This document shows, piece after piece, positions 1 to 7,348 of a stretch of 26,902 bases of DNA (the stretch's first letter is position 1; each line of letters opens with the position of its first letter). The translations under genes were made by a program, and so were the position numbers. The notes under the pieces are model-generated. The model was not told where the DNA came from, did not search any database, and saw only the letters and a list, made by a program, of their open reading frames with translations. This DNA is from Chloroflexota bacterium (GTDB lineage Bacteria; Chloroflexota; Dehalococcoidia; DSTF01; JACRBR01), in contig JACRBR010000275.1 of assembly GCA_016213125.1 (NCBI GenBank), positions 1 to 26,902 on the forward strand, written 5' to 3'.

Positions 1-636
1 AACCAGGCCTATTTCCACCTCCAGCAGTTCTTCTATCCTGGCCAGGTACTTTCTGGCCTCTACCGGCAGGGCCTCTAAAGAATCGGCCTGAGAGATGTCC
101 ATCTCCCAGCCGGCCAGCTCCTCGTAGATGGCCTGGCCCCACCGCACGTGCCTCTCCTCTTCGACGAGGATGTGTTCGAGGATGCGTACGGTCGGGGCGT
201 CGCAGACCTGGTCCGTCCTCTGCGCGTGGTGGCGGTAGTAGACGCAGAGGTGCGTCTTCAGGACGCGGTAGAGACCGACGAGCCGCAGCAGCTGGTCGCC
301 CTGGAGCTGCATCGTCTCTACGAACTTGATGAACTGCTCGTTCGGTGGCTCCGCTTTGTTCGACCAGCGGAGTGTCGGCGGCACGTCGAGTTCGAGTTCT
401 TCGTTGACGCGTACTTCAGGCAGGCGCTGTCCCAGCCAGAACGAGTGGATCGAGTCCTCGTAGCAGTGCTCGCCCATCGCGAACTTCACCTTGATCAACG
501 GCATCGATGAAGCCCAGCCACCGGCGGTAGTCATGCAGACGTTCTCGGCGAACTTGTAGTGGATCAGTCGCCGTGCGTTCTCGTCTACGGAGAAGGCGCC
601 GCCGACCGTGCGCGGGTCGATCGCGAGCTCAGGCAC
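1..636 (-). CDS. Ferritin-like protein B, partial (C-terminus beyond left edge)
   Basis: Open reading of 212 codons that runs off the left edge, so the C-terminus is missing. The start is GTG at 636, which overlaps the end of the upstream ferredoxin gene by 8 bases and has AAGGAG nine bases before it. Visible motifs are E31, a D61-S-I-H64 motif in the helix where ferritin-like proteins usually have ExxH, E107 as a possible third-helix carboxylate, and E160-E-R-H163 as a classical ExxH. This spacing suggests a four-helix diiron protein of ferritin-like type. It is the third gene of an operon with a ferredoxin and a first ferritin-like protein, so a redox or oxygenase partnership is plausible, but the substrate cannot be read from sequence. 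Codon choice over the last 30 visible codons differs from the rest (TTA, AGA, AGG, ATA). The diiron fold is an inference; a heme-oxygenase-like diiron fold is the alternative. Confidence 0.75.
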   Translation of the reverse strand, partial: MPELAIDPRTVGGAFSVDENARRLIHYKFAENVCMTTAGGWASSMPLIKVKFAMGEHCYEDSIHSFWLGQRLPEVRVNEELELDVPPTLRWSNKAEPPNEQFIKFVETMQLQGDQLLRLVGLYRVLKTHLCVYYRHHAQRTDQVCDAPTVRILEHILVEEERHVRWGQAIYEELAGWEMDISQADSLEALPVEARKYLARIEELLEVEIGLV

Positions 637-964
637 CGGCGTGCACTCCTTCTCGCAACTTCTCCAGCGTCCGCGCGATGACCGCGTCGCGATCCAGTTT
701 CATCTTGCGCTGGGCGCCCGCATGCTGCTTCGCCTTCTCCCGTGCCGCTGTCAAGAGCTCGGGCGCGACCGTGTATCCGGGTACTGCCTCGATGCAGTCG
801 ACGGGGCACACCGGCGCGCAGATGCCGCAGTCAATGCAACCGTCCGGCTCGACGATGTGCGTGCGGTGGCCGGTGGAGAAGTACTTGATGGTCTCGGTGG
901 GGCACACGCGCCTGCACCAGCCGCAGTTGATGCACTTCGAAAGATCTATCGCGACGACAGCCAT
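629..964 (-). CDS. 2[4Fe-4S] ferredoxin with C-terminal helical extension
   Basis: A 111-residue bacterial-type ferredoxin. The first cluster motif is C11-x2-C14-x2-C17-x3-C21-P and the second is C43-x2-C46-x2-C49-x3-C53-P, with an extra Cys at 57. Residues 65-111 form a charged, probably helical tail not needed for cluster binding, longer than in minimal 55-80 residue ferredoxins. The ATG at 964 lies five bases after the stop of the upstream ferritin-like gene, and the 3' end overlaps the next gene by 8 bases, so the three genes are almost certainly cotranscribed and translationally linked. Two [4Fe-4S] clusters imply low-potential electron transfer in the cytoplasm. The operon position suggests it reduces the two flanking putative diiron proteins; that pairing is inferred. 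The reading frame stays open upstream of this ATG, but the ATG marks the true ferredoxin start. Confidence 0.9.
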   Translation of the reverse strand: MAVVAIDLSKCINCGWCRRVCPTETIKYFSTGHRTHIVEPDGCIDCGICAPVCPVDCIEAVPGYTVAPELLTAAREKAKQHAGAQRKMKLDRDAVIARTLEKLREGVHAGA

Positions 965-969
965 GATCT

Positions 970-1785
970 CTAACCCAGCGCTGACGTCGCGCGCGTCATC
1001 TCCTCGGCGAAGAACTCGCGCAGCTCCTCGCTCTGCTGTCCGGACAGGCGGGCGCGGAACCCCTCGGCAAGTGCGTGGACGCGCAGGGCCTTGCGCTCTT
1101 CCTCGGGGTTGTCCTCGGTGAGCTGCTTGACGAAGAAGTCGCCGATGGCGGTGTGGGTGACCTCGTCCGCCCAGTTGTAGTCGTAGCAGTGGGCCATGAG
1201 CTTGTCGCCGATCTTCTCGGCGACGGCTGATGTCTCCTGGAACAGGGTGAGCGCTCCGCCTTCCAGCGACACGTTGGTCATCGAGAGACTGACGACGGGC
1301 TCGCGCATGAGTTGCTCGGCCTGCGCCCCGAATCCCTGTGTGAGTGGACCCTGGGGCGAGACGCCCGGTGGTGGAGCGCCGCCGGCCAACGTATCGGGGT
1401 AGTCGCCGATCTCTCCGCCGTACGACTCGATGAGGCCCTTGGCGAGCCATGCGTGCCGCACTTCATCCCATGTCTGCCGCGCCATGGCCATGATCAGGGT
1501 CTGCGGCACAGGCCATTCCTGCCACTCGACCACTTTGCGGCTGAAGGCGTCGATGCCGGCGAATTCGGCGCTGGCGATGCCGCTGACAAGGGCTTTCTTT
1601 ATCTCGATGTTCTCGGGCGCCGTGCGGACCATCTCCCGCATGGTGAAGAGATCCTGGTAGAGGCCCGCGTCCCCGATCTTCCTGTCGAGCTCGCGTTTCT
1701 CGTCGTCCGACATCCACATGGCGGGCCTGTACGCCGGCTCACGGCAGGATGGTGTCTCCCGAACCTTCTCGGCGAATGTGGTCAT
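970..1785 (-). CDS. Ferritin-like diiron protein A (DUF455-like)
   Basis: A 271-residue protein with the full ligand pattern of a ferritin-like diiron carboxylate protein: E74, E108-V-R-H111, E175 and E208-V-T-H211, on four predicted helices at about 60-90, 95-122, 165-200 and 203-222. A short Gly/Pro loop at 134-150 separates the two helix pairs. The segment around the first ExxH, followed by a Y-G-G and a G-D-Y-P motif, resembles the DUF455 group of ferritin-like proteins. The ATG at 1785 has GAGGAG at 1794-1799, eight bases upstream, which fixes the start. It is the first gene of the operon with the ferredoxin and ferritin-like protein B. No signal peptide or membrane segment is seen, so it is probably cytoplasmic. 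Diiron oxidation/oxygenation or iron/oxidant handling are both possible; the substrate is unknown. Confidence 0.85.
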   Translation of the reverse strand: MTTFAEKVRETPSCREPAYRPAMWMSDDEKRELDRKIGDAGLYQDLFTMREMVRTAPENIEIKKALVSGIASAEFAGIDAFSRKVVEWQEWPVPQTLIMAMARQTWDEVRHAWLAKGLIESYGGEIGDYPDTLAGGAPPPGVSPQGPLTQGFGAQAEQLMREPVVSLSMTNVSLEGGALTLFQETSAVAEKIGDKLMAHCYDYNWADEVTHTAIGDFFVKQLTEDNPEEERKALRVHALAEGFRARLSGQQSEELREFFAEEMTRATSALG

Positions 1786-1863
1786 TTGCGTCGCTCCTCA
1801 GTTCAGCTTGCGCTCCGCCAGGTGGTCGCCGCCTGAAAACGTTGTGTCGCTGAACGCCGTTCG

Positions 1864-1893
1864 AATATACTCCTGCCAGAATACTTTTGTAAA
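1864..1893 (-). promoter_or_regulatory. Promoter of the ferritin-like/ferredoxin operon
   Basis: On the minus strand TTTACA (1888-1893, five of six to the -35 consensus) is followed after 18 bases by TATATT (1864-1869, five of six to the -10 consensus). Transcription would start near 1857 and leave a leader of about 70 bases before the ATG at 1785. This is one of the few AT-rich patches in the left part of the window. Confidence 0.6.
1867..1884. promoter_or_regulatory. Imperfect dyad, candidate MarR operator
   Basis: An 18-bp element of the form nTAnTCnnGCnnGAnTAn, symmetric at ten of its positions. It lies in the spacer and over the -10 of the minus-strand promoter, between the divergent MarR gene and the ferritin-like operon. 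Size and position suit a MarR-family dimer blocking RNA polymerase; the assignment to this regulator is inferred from adjacency. Confidence 0.4.
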
Positions 1894-1981
1894 GGGCAAA
1901 TAATTTCTGGAGGCCACGCTTCTGGCAGCGCCGGGTAACGTCAAAGACCTGCCCGCTCGCGCGACGGAGATCGCGCGCGAG

Positions 1982-2440
1982 ATGGGGATTGCCGAGGAGC
2001 GGCTCGAGCGCCTGGTGCGCGTGGCCGTCGCCTATGGCGATGCGGTGGGCATCATCGATGCGCTGCGGATCCAGGGGTGGTCGGAGGACGGGCTCACCAT
2101 TCCGCAGATGCGTCTGCTCTGGGCGCTACGTGACGAGGATGGCCTTCCCGTCGGCGCGCTCGCGGAGCAGTTGGGAGTGAACCCCTCGACGATCACGGGG
2201 CACGTCGACCGGCTGGTGCGGCAGGGGCTCGTTCGGCGCGAGGAAGATGCAGGCGATCGGCGGATTGTGCGCAACTACCTGACGGAAGAAGGCGCGACCA
2301 CGGTTGGCGCGATGCGGCACTTCGTGGGAACCTACCTGATCAACATTCTCAAGCGGCTTCCTGACGAGAAGCTGGCGCGGCTGGAGGAGGCGCTGGCGGA
2401 CCTGAACCACGCTGCACTCGATGCTCGTCACGCTCCGTAG
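1982..2440 (+). CDS. MarR-family transcriptional regulator
   Basis: A 152-residue winged-helix regulator of usual MarR length. A dimerisation helix covers about 5-30, then helix-turn-helix 56-80 with the recognition helix NPSTITGHVDRLVRQ, and a wing at 84-98 carrying the family D-R-R motif. C-terminal helices at 105-150 complete the dimer interface. It is divergent from the ferritin-like/ferredoxin operon, as is common for MarR regulators that answer to a phenolic, lipophilic or oxidising ligand and control a neighbouring redox operon. The start is uncertain. The ATG at 1982 has only a weak CGGAGA eleven bases upstream, whereas GGAGG at 1909-1913 precedes an in-frame CTG at 1922 by eight bases, and the reading frame is open back to 1904. 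A version about 20 residues longer is therefore possible. Confidence 0.88.
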   Translation: MGIAEERLERLVRVAVAYGDAVGIIDALRIQGWSEDGLTIPQMRLLWALRDEDGLPVGALAEQLGVNPSTITGHVDRLVRQGLVRREEDAGDRRIVRNYLTEEGATTVGAMRHFVGTYLINILKRLPDEKLARLEEALADLNHAALDARHAP

Positions 2441-2457
2441 CGGAGAGTCACCGCCGG

Positions 2458-3033
2458 TCAGAGCTTCACGGCCGCGGACAATGGCCAGACGATCTCCGTT
2501 TGCCACAACGCCGGGTCGGGCTGCTCTCGATGCCCCTTGAGGTACACCTCCCAGGGTTCGCCTGCTGGAGTACGCCGGCTGTTCTCCATCCAGTAGGTGA
2601 CCGCCTCATAGGCAGCCCAGAGCTGGCTGTAGGGCCCCACGTGAATCGTCGAGACCGCCTCCCCCGCGGGAAGTTCAGCGGCAATGATGCCCGAGACCTC
2701 GGGTAGTCCCCGCGGCAGTTGGAGCCCAGCCTCGAGGCCGATCGAGCCGTCTCCCATCGTGGCGTAGCGGGTGAAGGGTGGGCCAACGGGCGTCACGGCG
2801 TGGAGCCGTATGTGTTCCTGTGCTGGGGCGAGGGTCTCCGCGAGCCCTTCGCGGACACTGTCTCGCGTGGCGTTGGTGCGGACGAGCAAGACCGGGACCA
2901 TGCTCAGGAAGCGTACGCGGATATTGTAGACCAGGATCCACCCCGTTCCTGCCCTCTGCTCGCTCGCTCCCGTACCCGGGATCGTATCACCAAGGATGGG
3001 CTCTGGATAGGCAAGACCGCATGGCGGCGCCAT
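2458..3033 (-). CDS. GyrI-like effector-binding domain protein
   Basis: A 191-residue protein whose last 150 or so residues match the GyrI-like/AraC effector-binding fold: an N-terminal strand with Y-N-I-R-V-R, a V-L-L-V-R-T strand, the G-P-P-F-T-R-Y motif, an A-E-L-P-A-G strand leading into a T-I-H-V-G-P-Y turn and helix, and a C-terminal P-W-E-V-Y-L plus Q-T-E-I-V-W-P-L strand pair. No DNA-binding domain is attached, so it would be a stand-alone small-molecule binder, of the type some of which bind or hydrolyse hydrophobic ligands. The start is ambiguous: ATG 3033 keeps the first strand of the domain, TTG 3051 has a GGTGAG ahead of it, and ATG 2901 would remove the first strand. It lies 30 bases after the GNAT gene on the same strand, so it may be the last gene of the sulfatase-phaC-GNAT operon. 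Confidence 0.75.
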   Translation of the reverse strand: MAPPCGLAYPEPILGDTIPGTGASEQRAGTGWILVYNIRVRFLSMVPVLLVRTNATRDSVREGLAETLAPAQEHIRLHAVTPVGPPFTRYATMGDGSIGLEAGLQLPRGLPEVSGIIAAELPAGEAVSTIHVGPYSQLWAAYEAVTYWMENSRRTPAGEPWEVYLKGHREQPDPALWQTEIVWPLSAAVKL

Positions 3034-3063
3034 GCCTGCCGGGTGCAACAAGGCTCACCGAGA

Positions 3064-3669
3064 TTACAAGCCGGAAGCGGCCTCGGTCATGCCGTAGGCG
3101 TCCAGCTGGGACTGGAAGCCGGCCACGTCGTGCGAATACACGAGCAGGTCGTGCGTCTGTCCCGTGCGGTCCTTCACGTGGTCGCGGAGCAAGGCCTCGG
3201 CCTTGAAGCCGAGCTGCTCGAACGTCGAGATAGCGCCCTTCTGGTCGATGGTCATCTGGGCAACCATCTTCTCGATCCCGCGGTCCAGCGCCTGTGCGAA
3301 GATCGCTTCAGTCAGACCGCGGCCCAGGCCTTTGCCGCGCATCTCACCGCTGATCAGCACGCGCAGCTCGCCGACGTGCTTGGACCAGGGCGTGTTACTG
3401 AAGTGGAGGCTCGCGTAGCCGTAGATGCGACCGTCCCGCTCGGCGACGATCGTGAGAATCCGCCCCGCTTCGATGTTGTCGAGCCAGTCCGCGACGACGC
3501 CGGCGTCGGTGATGTCCGTGCGAAGGAAGAGAAGGTCGTGGTCGGGGAGCGACTGGGTGAATGCTAGGAACTCGGCAACGTCGTCGCGGCCAAGTCGCCG
3601 TAGGGTGATCTCGCTGCCGTCATCGAGCTTTGCCGTTCGGGGGAGGGCAAGCGACCCGTTCGTGTTCAT
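3064..3669 (-). CDS. GNAT-family N-acetyltransferase, coupled to phaC
   Basis: A 201-residue GNAT protein. The acetyl-CoA pyrophosphate loop is R111-G-K-G-L-G-R-G at the start of the central helix, preceded by the strand G-E-L-R-V-L-I-S typical of motif A; the C-terminal part has the F-E-Q-L-G-F-K-A motif common in the family. The ATG at 3667-3669 overlaps the phaC stop as ATGA, so translation is coupled to the PHA synthase. The reading frame is open far upstream inside phaC, but the overlap and domain boundary make this ATG the natural start. The acceptor substrate (protein lysine, amine or small molecule) is not visible. Coupling to a polymer synthase is suggestive of a role in PHA or acyl-CoA metabolism, but this is only inference. 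Confidence 0.88.
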   Translation of the reverse strand: MNTNGSLALPRTAKLDDGSEITLRRLGRDDVAEFLAFTQSLPDHDLLFLRTDITDAGVVADWLDNIEAGRILTIVAERDGRIYGYASLHFSNTPWSKHVGELRVLISGEMRGKGLGRGLTEAIFAQALDRGIEKMVAQMTIDQKGAISTFEQLGFKAEALLRDHVKDRTGQTHDLLVYSHDVAGFQSQLDAYGMTEAASGL

Positions 3670-4751
3670 ACGGAACGCACCGAGAGCCACTCGTTGACCT
3701 TTGGCCAGAGCCGCAGGATCGCGTTGGGTCCCGCAACCAGGCTCACATGTCCACCCTTCAGCAAGACGTCCTCCTTGTCCTCGCTTCCGAGGAGCGATGT
3801 AAGTCCCCTCGTCGCCTCGTACGGCGCGATGTGGTCGTGCTGAGCCATCGCGTTCAGGACCGGGCAGGTGATGAGTTTGGGGTCGACGCGCTTTCCTCCC
3901 AGCTCCAACTCGCCCTTGACGAGCTTGTTCTCCCAGCTCAGCTCCTTGGTCGTCTGGCGAAAACACTCACCCGGGAACGGGATCTGATCGCTGGTCCACT
4001 TGTTCATCAGCCGGTACTGCTTCACGTAGAGGTCGTTCCACAGGTTGTCCCACAGTCGCACGTACGCGACGAGGCGGTCGGCGGGACGCAGCAGTTCGAA
4101 CGAGCGGTACATCATCTCCGGCGGGATGTTGCCGAGCGAGTCGACGATTCGATCCACGTCGAACCATCGTTTGTCGGTCCACTGCTTGAAGAGGCCCATG
4201 CCGTCGAAATCCACGGGGCAGGCGATGGTCACCAGATTTGTCATCGGGGCAGCGGGGTTAAGGCCGCCGTACAGGATGGAGAGCAGGCCACCCATGCAGT
4301 AGCCGATGAACGAGACGTCCTTCTCTCCCGATTCGTCCTGAATCTTCTCGACGCAGGAAGGGATGAAGTCCAGCGTGTAATCCTCGAGCTTCAGCTTCTT
4401 ATCCTCGGGGCGCGGGACGCCCCAATCGATCATGTAGACATCGAAGCCGTTCTTGAGCAGGAACTCAACGAAGCTGAAACCGGGAGTAAGGTCGAGGATA
4501 TATGCCTTGCTGATTAGCGACATCACAAGGACGACGGGGATGCGGTACACCTCCTCGGCCATGGGCTGGTAGTGATAGAGCTGCATCGTGCCGCGACGGT
4601 AGATCACGTCGCGGGGGGTCTTGGCGACCTCCGGCTCATCACGGTTAAGCAGCACGTCGATGCCGCGTTGGGCGCGGGTGATAGTGCGCTCCACCTCCTT
4701 AGTAACGATGTCGGCGATGTTGGCGGGCTCTTGGGCGGTCTGAGCAGTCAC
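3666..4751 (-). CDS. phaC: Poly(3-hydroxyalkanoate) synthase, class III-type PhaC
   Basis: A 361-residue alpha/beta-hydrolase polymerase that joins hydroxyacyl-CoA monomers into polyhydroxyalkanoate at the granule surface. The lipase-like box G150-Y-C152-M-G-G gives the nucleophilic cysteine. D306 (in A-Q-H-D-H) and H335 (in G-G-H-V) complete the triad. The W-D-W-G-like loop (M-I-D-W-G, 107-111) is also present. Its length of about 360 fits the class III/IV type, which lacks the long N-terminal domain of class I and needs a PhaE or PhaR partner. The start is GTG at 4751 with GGAGG at 4761-4765 nine bases upstream; the frame is open further upstream to 5006 but that part is compositionally non-protein-like and overlaps the sulfatase gene. 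It follows the sulfatase gene by 112 bases and is coupled to the GNAT gene. No full-length PhaE lies adjacent; a short PhaE-like protein is found about 5 kb away. Confidence 0.95.
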   Translation of the reverse strand: MTAQTAQEPANIADIVTKEVERTITRAQRGIDVLLNRDEPEVAKTPRDVIYRRGTMQLYHYQPMAEEVYRIPVVLVMSLISKAYILDLTPGFSFVEFLLKNGFDVYMIDWGVPRPEDKKLKLEDYTLDFIPSCVEKIQDESGEKDVSFIGYCMGGLLSILYGGLNPAAPMTNLVTIACPVDFDGMGLFKQWTDKRWFDVDRIVDSLGNIPPEMMYRSFELLRPADRLVAYVRLWDNLWNDLYVKQYRLMNKWTSDQIPFPGECFRQTTKELSWENKLVKGELELGGKRVDPKLITCPVLNAMAQHDHIAPYEATRGLTSLLGSEDKEDVLLKGGHVSLVAGPNAILRLWPKVNEWLSVRSV

Positions 4752-4863
4752 GACGTTACGCCTCCACTCGCGACCGGCGGGGGTTGCCGACCGGGATCCG
4801 GCGGCTTGCTCGCGGTGTGAACGTAGTATGCCACAGGCGTCCCGGATAGTTGAACACTCGCGC

Positions 4864-7149
4864 TTACTGTTCCGCCATTGCGATCCGTTCTTCCGCTTCG
4901 GGATCCCGGTAGGGTGTGCCGGACACATCGACGATGAGCCTGCGCAGCTTCCCCGTAAACGCGAACGGCGACTTGTAGCTTCGAGAGACGGGCAGCCCAC
5001 CGTCATAGCCGACGCAGAAGCCCTCTCCCGCGAGTGAGATGCGCAGCGGTACTGTTCGCGGGATGTCGCCTTCGCCCGCCGGTTCGCCGTTGATAAAGAA
5101 AGCGCCGACGCCCCGGAACCGGTCCGCGGCCTTGAACTCGAACCCCAGCGTCACGCGTCCCGAGGGCACCGCACGGTTGGATGAGATGGCGTACTCCTCG
5201 ACGCCGACGTAGTTGTGGACGTAGTGCAGGTGGCGGTCCCGGACGTAAAGAGCGTAGCCGCCAAAGTACGCCCCATGCGCGACGAGCACGCCTTCGGCGC
5301 CGCCCTCGGGAATGTCGACCTCGGCGGTGAAGAAGTGCGAGCGGCCTTTCAGGTTTGGCGCGATCGACTCCGGCAGCGAGCCACCTCCCGACTTGTACAC
5401 GAAGCGTTCGCGCTTCGGCGCACCGGACGGGATCTCGCCGCGGAATGGGCGGTTATCGATGGGCAGGACGTTGTACTTTCCCGCCTCGGCCCACCACCGG
5501 TCGATCATCTCGCGGAGCTTCTGCGGGTGCTCCTGGGCGAGATCGTCGCACTCGGAGGGATCCTCGGCGACGTGGTAGAGCTCCCACACGTCGTCGTCGA
5601 AGGACTTCGTTGCGTCGGTGCCGTCGTACGCCACGCCGATAATGGGATGGAAGGTGACCGCCTTCCAGCCTTTGTGATAGACCCCGCGGCTGCCCATCAT
5701 CTCGAAATACTGGGTCTCGTGGTGCGATGGGGCGTCCGGCGCGTCGAAGGAGTGGCGGAAACTGGCGCCCTCCATGGGTCTTGACGCGACGCCGTTGATT
5801 TCGGCCGGCGGCGGAGCGCCGATGGCGTCGAGGATCGTCGGGGTGACATCGATGGCGTGCGTGAACTGGCGGCGGACCTCGCCCTTCGCGCCAATGCCGT
5901 TGGGCCAGTGCACGATCATCGGATCGAGCACGCCGCCCTCGTGGGTTTCGCGCTTCCAGCGCTTCAGCGGGGTGTTGCCGGCCCACGCCCAACCCCATGA
6001 GTAGTGGTTGTAGTGCAGCGGCCCGCCGAGTTCGTCCAGTGCGGCCAGGTTGTCGGCGACGCTCTCCGGAACCGCGTTGAAGAACCGCATTTCGTTCACC
6101 GAGCCGTGCGGGCCTCCCTCCGCAGAAGCGCCATTGTCAGAGACCAGGACAATGATCGTGTTCTCGAGCTCGCCCAGCTCGTCGAGGTAGTCGACGAGGC
6201 GGCCCACCTGCGCATCGGTGTGCGACAGGAACCCGGCGAACACCTCCATCATGCGCGCGTAAACGCGTTGTTCATCAGCGGATAGCGTCTCCCAGGCCTG
6301 AACCCAGTCCGGACGAGGCGAGAGCCGTGTCCCCGGCGGGATGATCGCTTCACGCACCTGGCGCTGGTAGATCTGCTCGCGCCAGGCATCCCATCCCTGG
6401 TCGAAGCGGCCGCGGTACTTCTCGATCCACGACCGTGGCGCCTGGTGCGGGGCGTGGCAGGCTCCAGGGCAGTAGTACAAGAAGAAAGGCTTGGCTGGAT
6501 CGGCCGCCCGCAGGTCGCGGATGAACTCGATGGACTTGTCGGTGATGTCCTCGGTGAGGTGGTATCCCTCCTCGTACGTGCCGGGCGGCGACACCTCGTG
6601 ATTGTCGTACACGAGCGCGGGCGTGTACTGATGCGTCTCGGCGCCGATGAAACCGTAGAAGCGCTCGAAGCCGCGCCCGAGCGGCCAGCGGTCTCGCGGC
6701 GCGCCCATGTGCATTTCATTGGCCGGGGTGAGGTGCCACTTGCCGACCGCATAGGTTGCGTAGCCGTTGCGGGTGAGGATTTCGGAGATGAACGCGCTGC
6801 TCTTCGGGATCTGGGCCGTGTATCCGGGATAGCCGGAGGCCAGCTCGATGATGGTGGCCATGCCGTTCGAGTGATGATTCCGGCCGGTCAACAGGCACGA
6901 GCGCGTTGGTGAGCAGAGGGCGGTCGTGTGGAAGTTGGTGTACCGAAGCCCGTTCAGGGCCAAACGGTCCATGTTGGGCGTGTCGATGTCGGACCCGTAA
7001 CAGCCGAGCTGGGCGAATCCCACGTCATCAAGCACCACATAGACGACGTTGGGCGAGCCTTCGCGCGCCCGGCGCGTCTCGGGCCACCACGGCTTCGACT
7101 CCCGGTAGTCCCGCCCGATCACGCCGCCGAACTCACCGTTCTCAGCCAT
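4864..7149 (-). CDS. Arylsulfatase (type I, formylglycine-dependent)
   Basis: A 761-residue sulfatase that hydrolyses sulfate esters. The sulfatase signature C79-S-P-T-R83 with S-x-x-L-x-T-G-R following supplies the cysteine to be converted to formylglycine. Metal and sulfate ligands include D41-D42 (V-L-D-D), K137-W-H139 and D338-N339 (V-S-D-N-G). An extra C-terminal region of about 250 residues with beta-rich composition follows the catalytic core, as in the long 750-790 residue actinobacterial arylsulfatases. No signal peptide is present, so it is probably cytoplasmic. The ATG at 7149 has GGAGG at 7156-7160, six bases upstream. Because the nucleophile is Cys rather than Ser, activation by an aerobic formylglycine-generating enzyme or a radical-SAM maturase encoded elsewhere is expected; neither is in this window. 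It is upstream of phaC on the same strand. Confidence 0.95.
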   Translation of the reverse strand: MAENGEFGGVIGRDYRESKPWWPETRRAREGSPNVVYVVLDDVGFAQLGCYGSDIDTPNMDRLALNGLRYTNFHTTALCSPTRSCLLTGRNHHSNGMATIIELASGYPGYTAQIPKSSAFISEILTRNGYATYAVGKWHLTPANEMHMGAPRDRWPLGRGFERFYGFIGAETHQYTPALVYDNHEVSPPGTYEEGYHLTEDITDKSIEFIRDLRAADPAKPFFLYYCPGACHAPHQAPRSWIEKYRGRFDQGWDAWREQIYQRQVREAIIPPGTRLSPRPDWVQAWETLSADEQRVYARMMEVFAGFLSHTDAQVGRLVDYLDELGELENTIIVLVSDNGASAEGGPHGSVNEMRFFNAVPESVADNLAALDELGGPLHYNHYSWGWAWAGNTPLKRWKRETHEGGVLDPMIVHWPNGIGAKGEVRRQFTHAIDVTPTILDAIGAPPPAEINGVASRPMEGASFRHSFDAPDAPSHHETQYFEMMGSRGVYHKGWKAVTFHPIIGVAYDGTDATKSFDDDVWELYHVAEDPSECDDLAQEHPQKLREMIDRWWAEAGKYNVLPIDNRPFRGEIPSGAPKRERFVYKSGGGSLPESIAPNLKGRSHFFTAEVDIPEGGAEGVLVAHGAYFGGYALYVRDRHLHYVHNYVGVEEYAISSNRAVPSGRVTLGFEFKAADRFRGVGAFFINGEPAGEGDIPRTVPLRISLAGEGFCVGYDGGLPVSRSYKSPFAFTGKLRRLIVDVSGTPYRDPEAEERIAMAEQ

Positions 7150-7348
7150 GCTTGACCTCCGTGCCAGCTGGCGACGTCTGTCGCCCGCTCGGTGAGCGCC
7201 AGTTTCAGGGACATCGGGCCAGGGCGGAAGAGGCGCAAAATCGGTGGGAGAAGGCGTTTACAGGTTCGCGACAGGGGGGCCCTGCCCGGTTGTCAAGGAA
7301 CGGGTGCAAAATCCTGGCTGGCCGCTCGTTGTCAACTACAGAGGCAGT

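Noticed and set aside
148..1121. Plus-strand readings in the first kilobase
   Set aside because: They are antisense to the ferritin-like B and ferredoxin genes, whose motifs, ribosome-binding sites and overlaps make those the real genes.
7291..7302. TTGACA-like hexamer on the minus strand before the sulfatase gene
   Set aside because: No -10 box follows at a workable spacing; the downstream DNA is nearly pure G/C.
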